A stretch of 23,754 nt of DNA, taken from positions 123 to 23,876 of the forward strand of contig NZ_KB893111.1 of the NCBI RefSeq assembly GCF_000373985.1. Reading direction: 5' to 3'. Under the pieces are notes generated by a model. The model made no database searches. It had not been told where the DNA came from and saw nothing but the letters and a program-made list of their open reading frames with translations. The stretch comes from Desulfobacter curvatus DSM 3379. GTDB lineage: Bacteria > Desulfobacterota > Desulfobacteria > Desulfobacterales > Desulfobacteraceae. Shown here in pieces: positions 16,239-23,754 of the stretch. The translations under genes were made by a program, and so were the position numbers. The number at the start of each line of letters is the position of its first letter. The first letter of the stretch is position 1.

Positions 16239-17036
16239 ATGATTTATGTAGCGTTGTATTTGGTTGTGGGCGGTGTGGCCGGTGTACTGGCCGGACTTTT
16301 AGGCATTGGCGGCGGCCTTATAATTGTACCCATGCTTACTTCAGTTTTTACGCACCAAAACGTGGCCCATGAAGTCATTGTGCACATGGCTCTGGGCACG
16401 TCTTTGGCCAGTATTTTGTTTACGTCGGTTTCCAGTATGCGTTCCCATCATAAGCGCGGCGCTGTGGTCTGGCCTGTAGTATTCAGAATCACGCCGGGTA
16501 TCCTGGTGGGGACATTTACAGGTACCTGGATTGCCTCCATGCTCTCTACCAATTTTCTTAAATGTTTTTTCGGCATCTTTTTATATTATGTGGCCACCCA
16601 GATGCTCATGGGAATAAAACCCAAACCCACCCGGGACATTCCCGGCACAGCAGGCATCTTTGCGGCCGGCAGCGTCATCGGCATATTTTCAAGCCTTGTG
16701 GGTATTGGCGGCGGTACCCTGTCCGTGCCGTTTTTGACCTGGTGCAATACCAAGATCCACAAAGCCATCGGCACTTCCGCAGGTATTGGGTTTCCCATTG
16801 CCGCAGCCGGGTTCCTGGGATATGTGATCAACGGGCTTGGTGCTCCTAACCTGCCGCCCTACTCCCTGGGGTTTGTCAATCTTGTTGCACTGGCAGGTAT
16901 TGTTGCCGCTTCGGTACTCACGGCACCCATTGGGGTGAAACTTGCCCACAGCCTGCCCGTTGACAAGCTCAAACGTGTTTTTGCCGTGCTGCTTTATGTG
17001 GTGGGTACAAGGATGCTGATCTCTGTGTTCTGGTGA
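16239..17036 (+). CDS. TauE/SafE-family membrane transporter (sulfite/organosulfonate exporter-like)
   Basis: A 265-aa inner-membrane protein of the TauE/SafE (formerly DUF81) family with about eight predicted membrane helices. The family's internal duplication is visible: LLGIGGGLIIVPML near residue 22 and LVGIGGGTLSVPFL near 155, each at the start of a four-helix half. Members export small anions such as sulfite, sulfoacetate or related compounds. In a sulfate reducer a role in sulfur-anion traffic is plausible, but no substrate is shown. AAAGGA lies about 9 bases before the ATG. A strong terminator follows at 17114-17156. Confidence 0.9.
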   Translation: MIYVALYLVVGGVAGVLAGLLGIGGGLIIVPMLTSVFTHQNVAHEVIVHMALGTSLASILFTSVSSMRSHHKRGAVVWPVVFRITPGILVGTFTGTWIASMLSTNFLKCFFGIFLYYVATQMLMGIKPKPTRDIPGTAGIFAAGSVIGIFSSLVGIGGGTLSVPFLTWCNTKIHKAIGTSAGIGFPIAAAGFLGYVINGLGAPNLPPYSLGFVNLVALAGIVAASVLTAPIGVKLAHSLPVDKLKRVFAVLLYVVGTRMLISVFW

Positions 17037-17113
17037 TCGCAGGTTTTGATCTGCCAGCCATCCACCGGCATATTAAACCCATTCCGTTAATTGAGACTTT
17101 CTTATAAAAAACG

Positions 17114-17156
17114 AAAAAAGGAGGATAACCAACCGAGTCGATTATCCTCCTTTTTT
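17114..17156. terminator. Bidirectional rho-independent terminator between TauE/SafE and aconitase genes
   Basis: A perfect 15-bp inverted repeat has left arm AAAAAAGGAGGATAA (17114-17128) and right arm TTATCCTCCTTTTTT (17142-17156), with a 13-base loop. T-runs follow the stem on both strands, so it can stop both converging transcripts. Confidence 0.92.
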
Positions 17157-17166
17157 TATTATGCAT

Positions 17167-17193
17167 GCCGGGGGAAACGGTGTTTACCCCGGC
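17167..17193. other. Strong stem-loop in the 3' region of the aconitase transcript
   Basis: GCCGGGG (17167-17173) pairs CCCCGGC (17187-17193), continuing after one mismatch with AAAC/GTTT around a GGT loop. It lacks a T-run and lies between the aconitase stop and the terminator, so an RNA-stabilising 3' hairpin is more likely than a second terminator. Confidence 0.6.
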
Positions 17194-17217
17194 TTAATGT
17201 GCTTTAGCAATCAGCTA

Positions 17218-19134
17218 TTAGCCTTTGAAGGTTGCTTTGAACTGAGCCAGAGCGCCGCCCAATTTCAAGGTGGGGATCACGTCTGTGTCAAAAGCACGTT
17301 CCAGTTCAAGTTTTTCGCCGTTGACTTCAAGGAACAGATCGCCGGCCAGGTCTGTGGCATCAAAGGATACCGTGTCGCCCTGGGTGATCTTGTCGTAGTC
17401 AGCCGGGTTCTTGAAGGTCATCGGTACAATACCGAAGTTAACCAGGTTGGCCACATGGATACGGGCAAAAGATTTAACGATAACCGCGCGGATACCAAGC
17501 CATCTTGGGCAAAGTGCGGCATGCTCACGGGAACTTCCCTGGCCGTAGTTTTCAGCGCCAACGATGATGCCTTCTCCGCCTGCGTCTCTGTGAGCCACAG
17601 CGCGTTCGGCAAAGGTGCTGTCAACCTGGTTGTAAGTGGCCTGCATTGCGTATTCTTTAACATTGGAGCGCAGGGGCAGGAATACACCGGCAGGCTGGAT
17701 GTCGTCAGTACTGATGTTGTCGCCAAGTTTCAGCAGAACTTCGCCTTTAACAACGTCAGGCAGCGGAGTGAACTCAGGCAGCGCCATGATGTTGGGACCG
17801 CGAACAACGCCTTCGGACTTGTCGGCTGTATCCGGCATGATGAAGGAGTCGGTGTCGATAACCGGCGGAATAACGTTGATGGCGATGTCTTTTGCTTCAG
17901 GAACGGTGATAACACCTGTCAGAGCACTGGCAGCCGCAACAAGCGGGCTGATCAGATGACATTGGGCATCGTCAGTACCGGAACGTTTCGGGAAGTTACG
18001 GTTGAAGGTTCTCAGGGTGATGCCTTCGCTTGGGGGGGAACCGCCCTGGCCGATACAAGCGCCGCAACCATTTTCCATGATTCTGACGCCTGATTCAAAC
18101 ATCATTTTGATGTAACCGGCATCAGCCAGCTGCATGGCAACAGATCTGGAACCCGGATAGAGCATGGTGTCAACTTTAACTCGTTTGCCTTTAAGGGTTT
18201 CTGCGAAAGTAGCGATGTTTTCAAAGGAGCTGTTGGTACAAGAACCGATGCACACCTGATGAATTTTAGTTCCGGCATGATCTTTAACTTTTTCAACATT
18301 ACCCGGAGAGGGATAGATGGCGATCAGCGGTTCGATTTCAGACAAGTTGATGTTGATTTCAGCATCATAGGATGCGCCTTCGTCAGCGCCCATTTCGGTG
18401 TAATCACCACCGCGGCCGCGGCTTTCCAGGAATGCTTTGGTGTTTTCATCACTTGGGAAGATAGAGGTGGTAGCACCCATTTCAGCGCCCATGTTGGTGA
18501 TGGTTGCACGTTCTGTCAAAGACAGGGTAGCAACGCCGGGGCCGGTATATTCAAAGATAATGCCCTTGCCGCCTTTTACGGAGACAATTTCAAGCATCTT
18601 CAGGATAACGTCCATGGCCATGCAGTTTTTGGCCAGCTGGCCGGTCAGGTTAACCTTGGTCACCTTGGGCATGGGCATGGTGTACATACCGGTAGCCATT
18701 GCCAGAGCAACGTCATATCCGCCTGCACCCATGAAGATAGCACTGCAACCACCGGCGTTTACGGTATGGCTGTCAGCGCCAACACCTGTCATACCAGGTT
18801 TAACGAAGTTTTCCATGTTGGTGAAATGACAGATACCGGTGCCGGGGGGTGAAAAGATGATGCCAAGTTTGGCGGCAACTGTTCTCAGGTATTGATGGTC
18901 ATCCGGGTTTCTGAAGCCGGATTGAAGCATACTGTGATCAACAAAGTTCACAGCAAGGGGCTTTACCTTATCAACGCCCATGGCTTCCAGCTGAAGCATA
19001 CACATGGTACCGGTGGCATCCTGGGTGAAAGCTTCATCGATCTTGATTTTGATCAATTCCCCGGGTGCCGGCAATTCAGCAGGCTCAACCAGGTGATCCT
19101 TGAGGATCTTATGTGTTAAACTTAAAGCGCTCAT
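17218..19134 (-). CDS. Aconitate hydratase (Aquifex-type)
   Basis: A 638-aa aconitase that isomerises citrate to isocitrate in the TCA cycle. The three cluster-ligand cysteines are seen in CIGSCTNSS (C299) and NGCGACIGQG (C357, C360). Active-site blocks include VGADSHTVNAGG (118-129), YGQGSSREHAAL and SFARIHVANLVNFG in the C-terminal swivel domain. At about 640 aa it is shorter than AcnA/AcnB (850-900 aa) and fits the putative Aquifex-type family. Complete acetate oxidisers among sulfate reducers run the TCA cycle oxidatively, which suits this enzyme. GAGAGG precedes the ATG. The stop TAA is followed directly by TAG. It is transcribed alone, ending at the terminator at 17114-17156. Confidence 0.93.
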   Translation of the reverse strand: MSALSLTHKILKDHLVEPAELPAPGELIKIKIDEAFTQDATGTMCMLQLEAMGVDKVKPLAVNFVDHSMLQSGFRNPDDHQYLRTVAAKLGIIFSPPGTGICHFTNMENFVKPGMTGVGADSHTVNAGGCSAIFMGAGGYDVALAMATGMYTMPMPKVTKVNLTGQLAKNCMAMDVILKMLEIVSVKGGKGIIFEYTGPGVATLSLTERATITNMGAEMGATTSIFPSDENTKAFLESRGRGGDYTEMGADEGASYDAEININLSEIEPLIAIYPSPGNVEKVKDHAGTKIHQVCIGSCTNSSFENIATFAETLKGKRVKVDTMLYPGSRSVAMQLADAGYIKMMFESGVRIMENGCGACIGQGGSPPSEGITLRTFNRNFPKRSGTDDAQCHLISPLVAAASALTGVITVPEAKDIAINVIPPVIDTDSFIMPDTADKSEGVVRGPNIMALPEFTPLPDVVKGEVLLKLGDNISTDDIQPAGVFLPLRSNVKEYAMQATYNQVDSTFAERAVAHRDAGGEGIIVGAENYGQGSSREHAALCPRWLGIRAVIVKSFARIHVANLVNFGIVPMTFKNPADYDKITQGDTVSFDATDLAGDLFLEVNGEKLELERAFDTDVIPTLKLGGALAQFKATFKG

Positions 19135-19267
19135 TTTACCTCTCTTCGTTTATGGTTATGATTAATGCCCCCCGATCCAAACGGAATTTAATAAACCTAT
19201 TAAACCGAGGATTTAAATCTTTATCTCCGGTAGTACGATTATCCGAGCTGCAAGTACGCCACTCATG

Positions 19268-19297
19268 CTTTTAGGATAGGAAGATGCGTTTTGTCAA
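19268..19297 (-). promoter_or_regulatory. Candidate promoter for the aconitase gene
   Basis: On the minus strand a perfect TTGACA (19297-19292) is followed after 18 bases by TAAAAG (19273-19268), leaving a leader of about 130 bases before the aconitase ATG. The -10 is weak. Confidence 0.35.
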
Positions 19298-19342
19298 GAA
19301 ATATTAAATATGTTGGGGTTAGTTGTTGGTTTTTGTAAAATT

Positions 19343-20047
19343 TTATGAATTCGCATCGAAAAAGCGAAAGCGGCTTTTGATTGATTTATCATCATTGGGA
19401 TATGCCATAAGAAGACGATTTTGGGGCGTGATCTCACCAGGAATTTTTTTAGTCATCACCGTATACCCTTTGCAAGCCAGTTTGAAAGCCCTTGTGGCAT
19501 CCACGGCCAGGGGACCGTCCATCCAGCCCTCAAGGCCACCTGTATCGCAGGTGTCAAGATCATGGCAGCATGGCAACACCGCAAGTTTTGCCCTTGCTGA
19601 CGCGGCTTTTTCGATCACCGTATCTGTCAGCGTGCCGCAGGCATGTACGGATACGACAATATCCTGGGAAGATAGTTCTACCCGCTCAAGAGGCATCCGG
19701 CTGAAAAAAATTCTATCCTTTAACCGGGGCCATGTCTTGATCAAATTCCGGGAGAGCACGTTTGCATTTTCCGGAATATTGGTGTCAACGGCAAGGGCAT
19801 TGGGAGAGGTATCATCTAATAGTAGTAAAATATGAGAAACCAGACCATGGCCGCAGGCCAGATCAACGATTCTGCCACCCCGGAATACTCTTCTGATCCG
19901 TTTTGCCACCTCCCATGCTTCATAAAGTTCTTTTCTCGGCAGTGTCTGGGACCGGCATACTGCCCTCGCAATTCTATCAAAAAGAGTATCTTTGGGAAAT
20001 AACGCCTGCTGATGAATGGTGAGCCTGTTTTTTGAAGATTTTTTCAT
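19343..20047 (-). CDS. Methyltransferase-fold protein (Methyltransf_32-like), substrate unknown
   Basis: A 234-aa protein with a SAM-binding Rossmann motif RIVDLACGHGLVSHILL (about 59-75), an acidic strand-2 end (ALAVDTN) and the pair VSVHACGTLTD and VLPCCHDL. The HACG and PCCH signatures resemble the Methyltransf_32/METTL25-like group. No substrate is known. I prefer the ATG at 20047 (MKKSSKNRL) over the in-frame one at 20086, because the extra residues are hydrophobic and unlike the family. No clear ribosome site is seen at either, so the start is uncertain. It sits 208 bp upstream of aconitase on the same strand and is divergent from the restriction genes. Confidence 0.72.
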   Translation of the reverse strand: MKKSSKNRLTIHQQALFPKDTLFDRIARAVCRSQTLPRKELYEAWEVAKRIRRVFRGGRIVDLACGHGLVSHILLLLDDTSPNALAVDTNIPENANVLSRNLIKTWPRLKDRIFFSRMPLERVELSSQDIVVSVHACGTLTDTVIEKAASARAKLAVLPCCHDLDTCDTGGLEGWMDGPLAVDATRAFKLACKGYTVMTKKIPGEITPQNRLLMAYPNDDKSIKSRFRFFDANS

Positions 20048-20152
20048 ATTAAAACGCACAATACAAAGATACATGTAAAAAAACAAGGGAGCGTAACAGT
20101 CAATTATATGATATTTATTTGACTTGACGATGATTAAACGATGGGGTTCAAG

Positions 20153-20224
20153 ATGTCATCTTTCCATGAATTTTCTACAAGCCAATTGGTGAATATACTA
20201 TTTGATAAAGTCCGACTAAACTGA
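20153..20224 (+). CDS. Possible 23-aa leader peptide upstream of hsdR
   Basis: ATG at 20153 opens a 23-codon frame (MSSFHEFSTSQLVN...RLN) ending in TGA at 20222-20224, 13 bases before the hsdR ATG. GGGG lies about 8 bases upstream of the start, a better ribosome site than hsdR itself shows. It could be a leader peptide coupling translation into hsdR, a gene remnant, or chance. No known family is recognised. Confidence 0.25.
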   Translation: MSSFHEFSTSQLVNILFDKVRLN

Positions 20225-20237
20225 AAAACTATCCGGC

Positions 20238-22328
20238 ATGAAAACAGAGCAACAGACAAGGGTTCAGTTGATTGACAAACAGCTTGAAAAGGCGGGATGG
20301 AATATTGATGATCCCACCCAGGTTGTACAGGAATACGATATCCTTGTTGATCTTCCTGAGGGCGTTGCCGAAACACAAACACCTTACCAGGGACATCAGT
20401 TCAGTGACTATGTCCTTTTGGGGAAAAACGGTACCCCACTGGCTGTTGTGGAAGCAAAAAAAACGAGTAAGGATGCAGGCATTGGCAGGAAGCAGGCAAA
20501 ACAGTACTGCTACAATATCCGGAAGCGGACCCGTGGACCTTTGCCGTTCTGTTTTTATACAAACGGATTGGAAATTTATTTCTGGGACCTTGAAAACTAT
20601 CCACCCCGAAAAGTTATCGGCTACCCTACGTTGGATGATTTGGAGCGGCTGAATTATATCCGGCAAAATCGTAAACCGCTTACCCGGGAATTGATAAACA
20701 TGCAGATTGCCGGCCGGGATTATCAGATCGGGGCCATCCGTTCCGTCCTTGAAGGCATTGAGAAAAAGAAACGATCATTTCTGCTGGTCATGGCAACTGG
20801 TACCGGAAAAACCCGCACCAGCATTGCGTTGGTTGATGCCCTGATGCGGGCCGGCCATGCGGAAAGAATCCTGTTCCTCGTGGATCGTATCGCATTGCGG
20901 GAGCAGGCGTTGGACGCCTTTAAAGAACATCTGCCCAACGAACCCAGATGGCCCAATGTGGGTGAAAAGCTGATACGTATGGATCGAAGAATTTATGTTT
21001 CCACATATCCCAGCATGCTCAACATCATTCGCAATGAGAACCAGTATTTATCTCCATATTTTTTTGATTTTATATTTATTGATGAAAGCCATCGCTCCAT
21101 TTACAACACCTACGGCGAGATTCTGGATTATTTCAAGACCATTAATCTGGGAATGACGGCAACCCCCACGGACCTGATTGACCACAATACCTTTTCCCTG
21201 TTTGAGTGTGAAGATGGACTGCCGACATTTGCCTATACCTTTGAAGAGGCGGTTAACAATACGCCGCCGTACCTGAGCAACTTCCAGGTGATGAAAATTC
21301 AGACCAGATTCCAGGCAGACGGCATCAGTAAACGAACCATTGCGTTGGAAGATCAAAAAAAATTGATGCTGGACGGCGTGGATATCGAAGAGATCAATTT
21401 TGAAGGCACCCAGCTTGAGAAAAAGGTGATCAACCGGGGAACCAATACCTTGATTGTGAAAGAATTCATGGAAGAATGCATCAAGGATCAAAACGGGGTG
21501 CTGCCGGGAAAAACCATTTTCTTTTGTTCTTCAAAGGTCCATGCCCGGCGCATGGAAGAGGTGTTTGATACACTTTTCCCGCAATACAACGGGGAGCTTG
21601 CCAAGGTCATGGTGTCTGATGATCCCAGAGTTTATGGAAAAGGAGGACTTTTAGACCAGTTCACCAATCAGGATATGCCCCGGGTTGCCATCAGTGTGGA
21701 TATGCTGGACACAGGCATTGATATTCGGGAGATTGTCAATCTTTGTTTTGCCAAACCGGTCTATTCCTACACCAAATTCTGGCAGATGATCGGCCGGGGC
21801 ACCCGTCTTCTGGAACCGGCCAAAGCCAAACCCTGGTGCCTTGAAAAGCAGATTTTTTTGATCATGGACTGCTGGGATAATTTTGAGTATTTCAAGCTGA
21901 CGCCGGAAGGCAAGAAGATTGATCCGGGCCTGCCGCTGCCGGTCAGGCTGTTTGGTCTCAGACTGGACAAAATTGAAACCGCGATGCACCTTGCCGAAGA
22001 AGACATTGCCCAAAAAGAAATCTTCTGGAAAGATGTATCCGATAACGCATTGGATCTTCTTGTGGAAAAGCTTGGTCCTTTGATGAAGTTCAGGGAGAAA
22101 GGCAACCCGGTTTCACCCATTGAACTGGATCTCAAAGACAAGGTAAAGCAAAAAGAATATGTTGAATTCGGGCCAGAGCATGAGGCCGTCAGCATTACCA
22201 GGTATAAGGAAATGGTAGAGGCAAAAATTCTGGCCCTGATGGAAAACAACCCGGTGCTTTTAAAAATTAAAGAAAACAAGCCGGTTTCTCAAACCGATAT
22301 GACCTTGAAACTCTGTATGGTGCATTGA
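20238..22328 (+). CDS. hsdR: Type I restriction enzyme R subunit (EcoEI-like), C-terminally truncated
   Basis: A 696-aa frame. The nuclease domain is at the N-terminus: D57 in HQFSDYVLL and E72-A-K74 in AVVEAKK form the PD-(D/E)xK site. Superfamily 2 translocase motifs follow: ATGTGKT (186-192), IDESH (281-285), GMTATP (305-310) and QMIGRGTR (516-523). The EcoEI-type C-terminal domain is entered (NPVLLKIKENKPVSQTDM), then the frame changes character and stops after TLKLCMVH. EcoEI-type R subunits usually exceed 800 aa, so roughly the last 100 or more residues are missing. Downstream sequence is the end of an S subunit, so the loss looks like a deletion. No hsdM is present. Probably non-functional in restriction. 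Confidence 0.88.
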   Translation: MKTEQQTRVQLIDKQLEKAGWNIDDPTQVVQEYDILVDLPEGVAETQTPYQGHQFSDYVLLGKNGTPLAVVEAKKTSKDAGIGRKQAKQYCYNIRKRTRGPLPFCFYTNGLEIYFWDLENYPPRKVIGYPTLDDLERLNYIRQNRKPLTRELINMQIAGRDYQIGAIRSVLEGIEKKKRSFLLVMATGTGKTRTSIALVDALMRAGHAERILFLVDRIALREQALDAFKEHLPNEPRWPNVGEKLIRMDRRIYVSTYPSMLNIIRNENQYLSPYFFDFIFIDESHRSIYNTYGEILDYFKTINLGMTATPTDLIDHNTFSLFECEDGLPTFAYTFEEAVNNTPPYLSNFQVMKIQTRFQADGISKRTIALEDQKKLMLDGVDIEEINFEGTQLEKKVINRGTNTLIVKEFMEECIKDQNGVLPGKTIFFCSSKVHARRMEEVFDTLFPQYNGELAKVMVSDDPRVYGKGGLLDQFTNQDMPRVAISVDMLDTGIDIREIVNLCFAKPVYSYTKFWQMIGRGTRLLEPAKAKPWCLEKQIFLIMDCWDNFEYFKLTPEGKKIDPGLPLPVRLFGLRLDKIETAMHLAEEDIAQKEIFWKDVSDNALDLLVEKLGPLMKFREKGNPVSPIELDLKDKVKQKEYVEFGPEHEAVSITRYKEMVEAKILALMENNPVLLKIKENKPVSQTDMTLKLCMVH

Positions 22329-22726
22329 GCCAGAAAGCCTTCAAGGGAGAACTGGATCTCAGCCTGATTCCAATCACGGTGGAGTTGAAACCAAAGGATA
22401 TTATAACTGGTGTACCTCAAGTCGGAGAACCGGTACTGACAGTTCAAGACAAACCGGATAAAGCCTCGGAAAACAGGGAGCAGATCCTGCACCGCCTCTT
22501 TAACGGGTTTATATCCGATGCGAAAAACGGCGCACTGTCCCTGGACGATTTCTGGTTGGAAGCAGAAGAAAAGTTTATGGAGTCCATGGATGAAGATGCA
22601 CCACCTATAGGTGTGGCCGATTACGACCGGGTCCGGGACTGGCTCTTTGAAATGCTGGCCCAGGGCAAGGTAGCTCAGGTGTTTAACGAACAGGAAAACC
22701 GCATGGAGATTCGCTCTGTCTCATGA
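22295..22726 (+). pseudogene. C-terminal remnant of a type I specificity subunit (hsdS)
   Basis: From about 22295 a frame different from hsdR reads YDLETLYGALSQKAFKGEL, the conserved helix and tail at the end of HsdS proteins (compare AFRGEL endings), then continues about 120 residues to a TGA at 22724-22726. The tail contains DDFWLEAEEKFMESMDED and DYDRVRDWLFEMLAQGK. There is no start for a real gene: only a TTG at 22325 opens the frame. Both target-recognition domains are absent. Its stop overlaps the next start as ATGA, the expected hsdS-to-next-gene coupling of an intact operon. I read it as the surviving 3' end after a deletion that removed the end of hsdR, any intervening genes (hsdM if it lay between) and most of hsdS. 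Confidence 0.75.
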
Positions 22727-23550
22727 TCCTTTTGCGGTTGAAAATAAACGAACCGTTCCGGTGCCTGCAGCAGGGATTTGAGCTTTATTTTTAAACTGAA
22801 TGGGATCGAAGCGAAAGCCGGGGAGGGTTTGCTCCGTATGTGCTGGCCGGACCAAACGGCAGCGGGAAATCCAATGTACTCGAAGCCCTGGCAGCCATTT
22901 TTTACCATTTGGCGTGCCAGTACCTAACCATCCGCCCGGAGGGCTTTGATTATGACGAAGAGGAGAACCCCCAAGGATTCCGGGACGAGAAATCCGTGCC
23001 CAATGCCTTTGAACTGGAGTATCTGACCGTCCCGCCGGTAACTCCGGAATACGGGGATCAAAAGGTGCTGGTCCATATCAAGATCGTCAAGGTTCCCGGA
23101 AGCAGTGCCAGGGTGTACCTGCTCGATCATCCGGCTGTGGATGCGGAAAAGCCCCTCCCCAGAACCGAGGCCGCCCAAATGCTGCCTGAATATATTCTGG
23201 CCTATTCATCCGGGGAAAATGAGATTTTAAGCCTCCCGTTTTTTAAGATGCGGTTTATCAATTATGATGCGTACCTTTATCATCTTACCCGGCAGTCGGA
23301 TTATCCCGGCATTGAAGGCGGCATGGCCTTTCTGGATACCCAGATGAGCCAGGCCGTCCTGATCTGCAATTTTTTGTTTCAGGATGAAGAGGCCCTGGCC
23401 CCATTCAAGCGGGATGTGGGTGTGGAAGGCTTGAAACAATTTCGGATTATTATCCGGCAGCATCATCGTGTGGCCTATGATGATGAGGCAAGAAAATATT
23501 TTAAGGGATCAATATCTGATGGACTCGTAAAAAGTCCAAAATCAATTTAA
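22723..23550 (+). pseudogene. Restriction-system-associated AAA ATPase, nonsense-mutated and IS-truncated
   Basis: The ATG at 22723 overlaps the hsdS remnant stop. The frame reads MILLRLKINEPFRCLQQGFE, hits TAA at 22792-22794 (codon 24), then continues in the same frame through TEWDRSES, GGFAPYV and the Walker A LAGPNGSGKSNVLEALAAIF. The match on both sides of the stop in one frame shows a point nonsense change (CAA or AAA to TAA would do it), not a frameshift. Later segments (FDYDEEENPQGFRDEK, AYSSGENEILSLPFFKMRF, NYDAYLYHL) fit the AAA ATPases found beside type I restriction genes. The protein is cut after about 265 residues, where the sequence becomes IS-like; Walker B is missing. A downstream restart at the GTG at 22840 would lack the N-terminal strand. 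Confidence 0.8.
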
Positions 23551-23586
23551 CATGTTAATATTATTGGCTAAAATCCATTTTTTAGC

Positions 23587-23615
23587 TTGCATTAAAAATA
23601 CTTATTCTATATAAT
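23587..23615 (+). promoter_or_regulatory. Transposase promoter
   Basis: TTGCAT (23587-23592), a 17-base spacer and a perfect TATAAT (23610-23615) lie 36 bases upstream of the transposase ATG. Confidence 0.6.
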
Positions 23616-23650
23616 ATACTCTATGTTATCAATAGCTTAGGGTTGACTAA

Positions 23651-23754
23651 ATGATTAAGACAAATGACCACAATCAGCTCCACCTTTTCGATCCCTGGGA
23701 CTTTTTAAGCCCGAAGCGCAGGAAATTGCTCGATGACTCCTGGGCAGGGCTTTT
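23651..23754 (+). CDS. Transposase, N-terminal fragment (IS1182-like)
   Basis: ATG at 23651, preceded by AGGG about 10 bases upstream, opens a frame that is still running at the window edge. The 34 visible residues contain LHLFDPWDFLSPKRRKLL followed by a SWAGLF stretch, an N-terminal pattern I recognise from IS1182/IS5-type DDE transposases. The catalytic domain is outside the window, so the family call is provisional. It is partial only because of the window end. Confidence 0.65.
   Translation, partial: MIKTNDHNQLHLFDPWDFLSPKRRKLLDDSWAGL

Larger units (their letters stand above)
23516..23754 (+). mobile_element. Left end of an insertion sequence (runs off the window)
   Basis: The ATPase similarity stops at about 23510. 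Beyond it lies a short inverted repeat (GGACT, 23521-23525, with AGTCC, 23533-23537), an AT-rich stretch, a promoter and a transposase start. The motif CTCGTAAAAAGTC is of the kind I associate with IS termini in Desulfobacterota, which is recall and not proven here. The exact left boundary and target duplication cannot be set without the right end. Confidence 0.6.

Noticed and set aside
17161..18093. 310-aa plus-strand open frame antisense to aconitase
   Set aside because: It is a shadow of the aconitase coding strand, with no ribosome site or recognisable domain; a second one at 18259-18852 is rejected for the same reason.
22745..22840. Frameshift in the AAA ATPase
   Set aside because: The frame before and after the TAA at 22792 is identical (multiples of three from 22723), so it is a nonsense codon, not a frameshift.

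Overview
The window looks like a stretch of chromosome from a sulfate-reducing Desulfobacterota bacterium, probably Desulfobacteraceae. That placement is an inference from gene content and style: a BvgS-type multi-sensor kinase, an HD-GYP regulator, an Aquifex-type aconitase, a LarA-like nickel-pincer isomerase homologue and a TauE/SafE transporter. No rRNA or other decisive marker is present. No tRNA, rRNA or CRISPR array was seen, and no gene-free gap exceeds about 220 bases.

Region 1 (218-7366, +) is a three-gene signalling operon. It holds a giant hybrid histidine kinase with four tandem periplasmic solute-binding domains and a complete His-Asp-His relay, a REC-HD-GYP cyclic-di-GMP phosphodiesterase, and a soluble REC-histidine kinase. 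No DNA-binding regulator is present, so the visible output is cyclic-di-GMP turnover.

Region 2 (about 7370-14038) is the most unusual part. A tightly coupled minus-strand operon reads class IV aminotransferase, alanine racemase, cytosolic CapA-like protein and Asp/Glu-racemase-like protein, followed after a 104-bp gap by a D-Ala-D-Ala-ligase-like ATP-grasp enzyme. Facing it, with the two stop codons directly abutting, is a LarA-family gene. The larA/ddl pair is bracketed by two direct copies of a ~100-bp repeat containing a stem-loop with a compensatory base-pair change. The set looks like a dedicated D-amino-acid (possibly D-hydroxyacid) ligation pathway, not ordinary peptidoglycan housekeeping.

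Region 3 (14198-20047) is mostly housekeeping: a small-molecule type SAM methyltransferase (-), glucokinase (+), an 8-TM TauE/SafE permease (+), a bidirectional terminator, aconitase (-) and a second methyltransferase-fold protein (-).

Region 4 (20238-23754) is a decayed type I restriction island. The hsdR gene loses its C-terminus where it is joined out of frame to the last part of an hsdS gene. The following restriction-associated AAA ATPase has an in-frame TAA after codon 23 and is then cut off by an insertion sequence whose transposase runs off the right edge.
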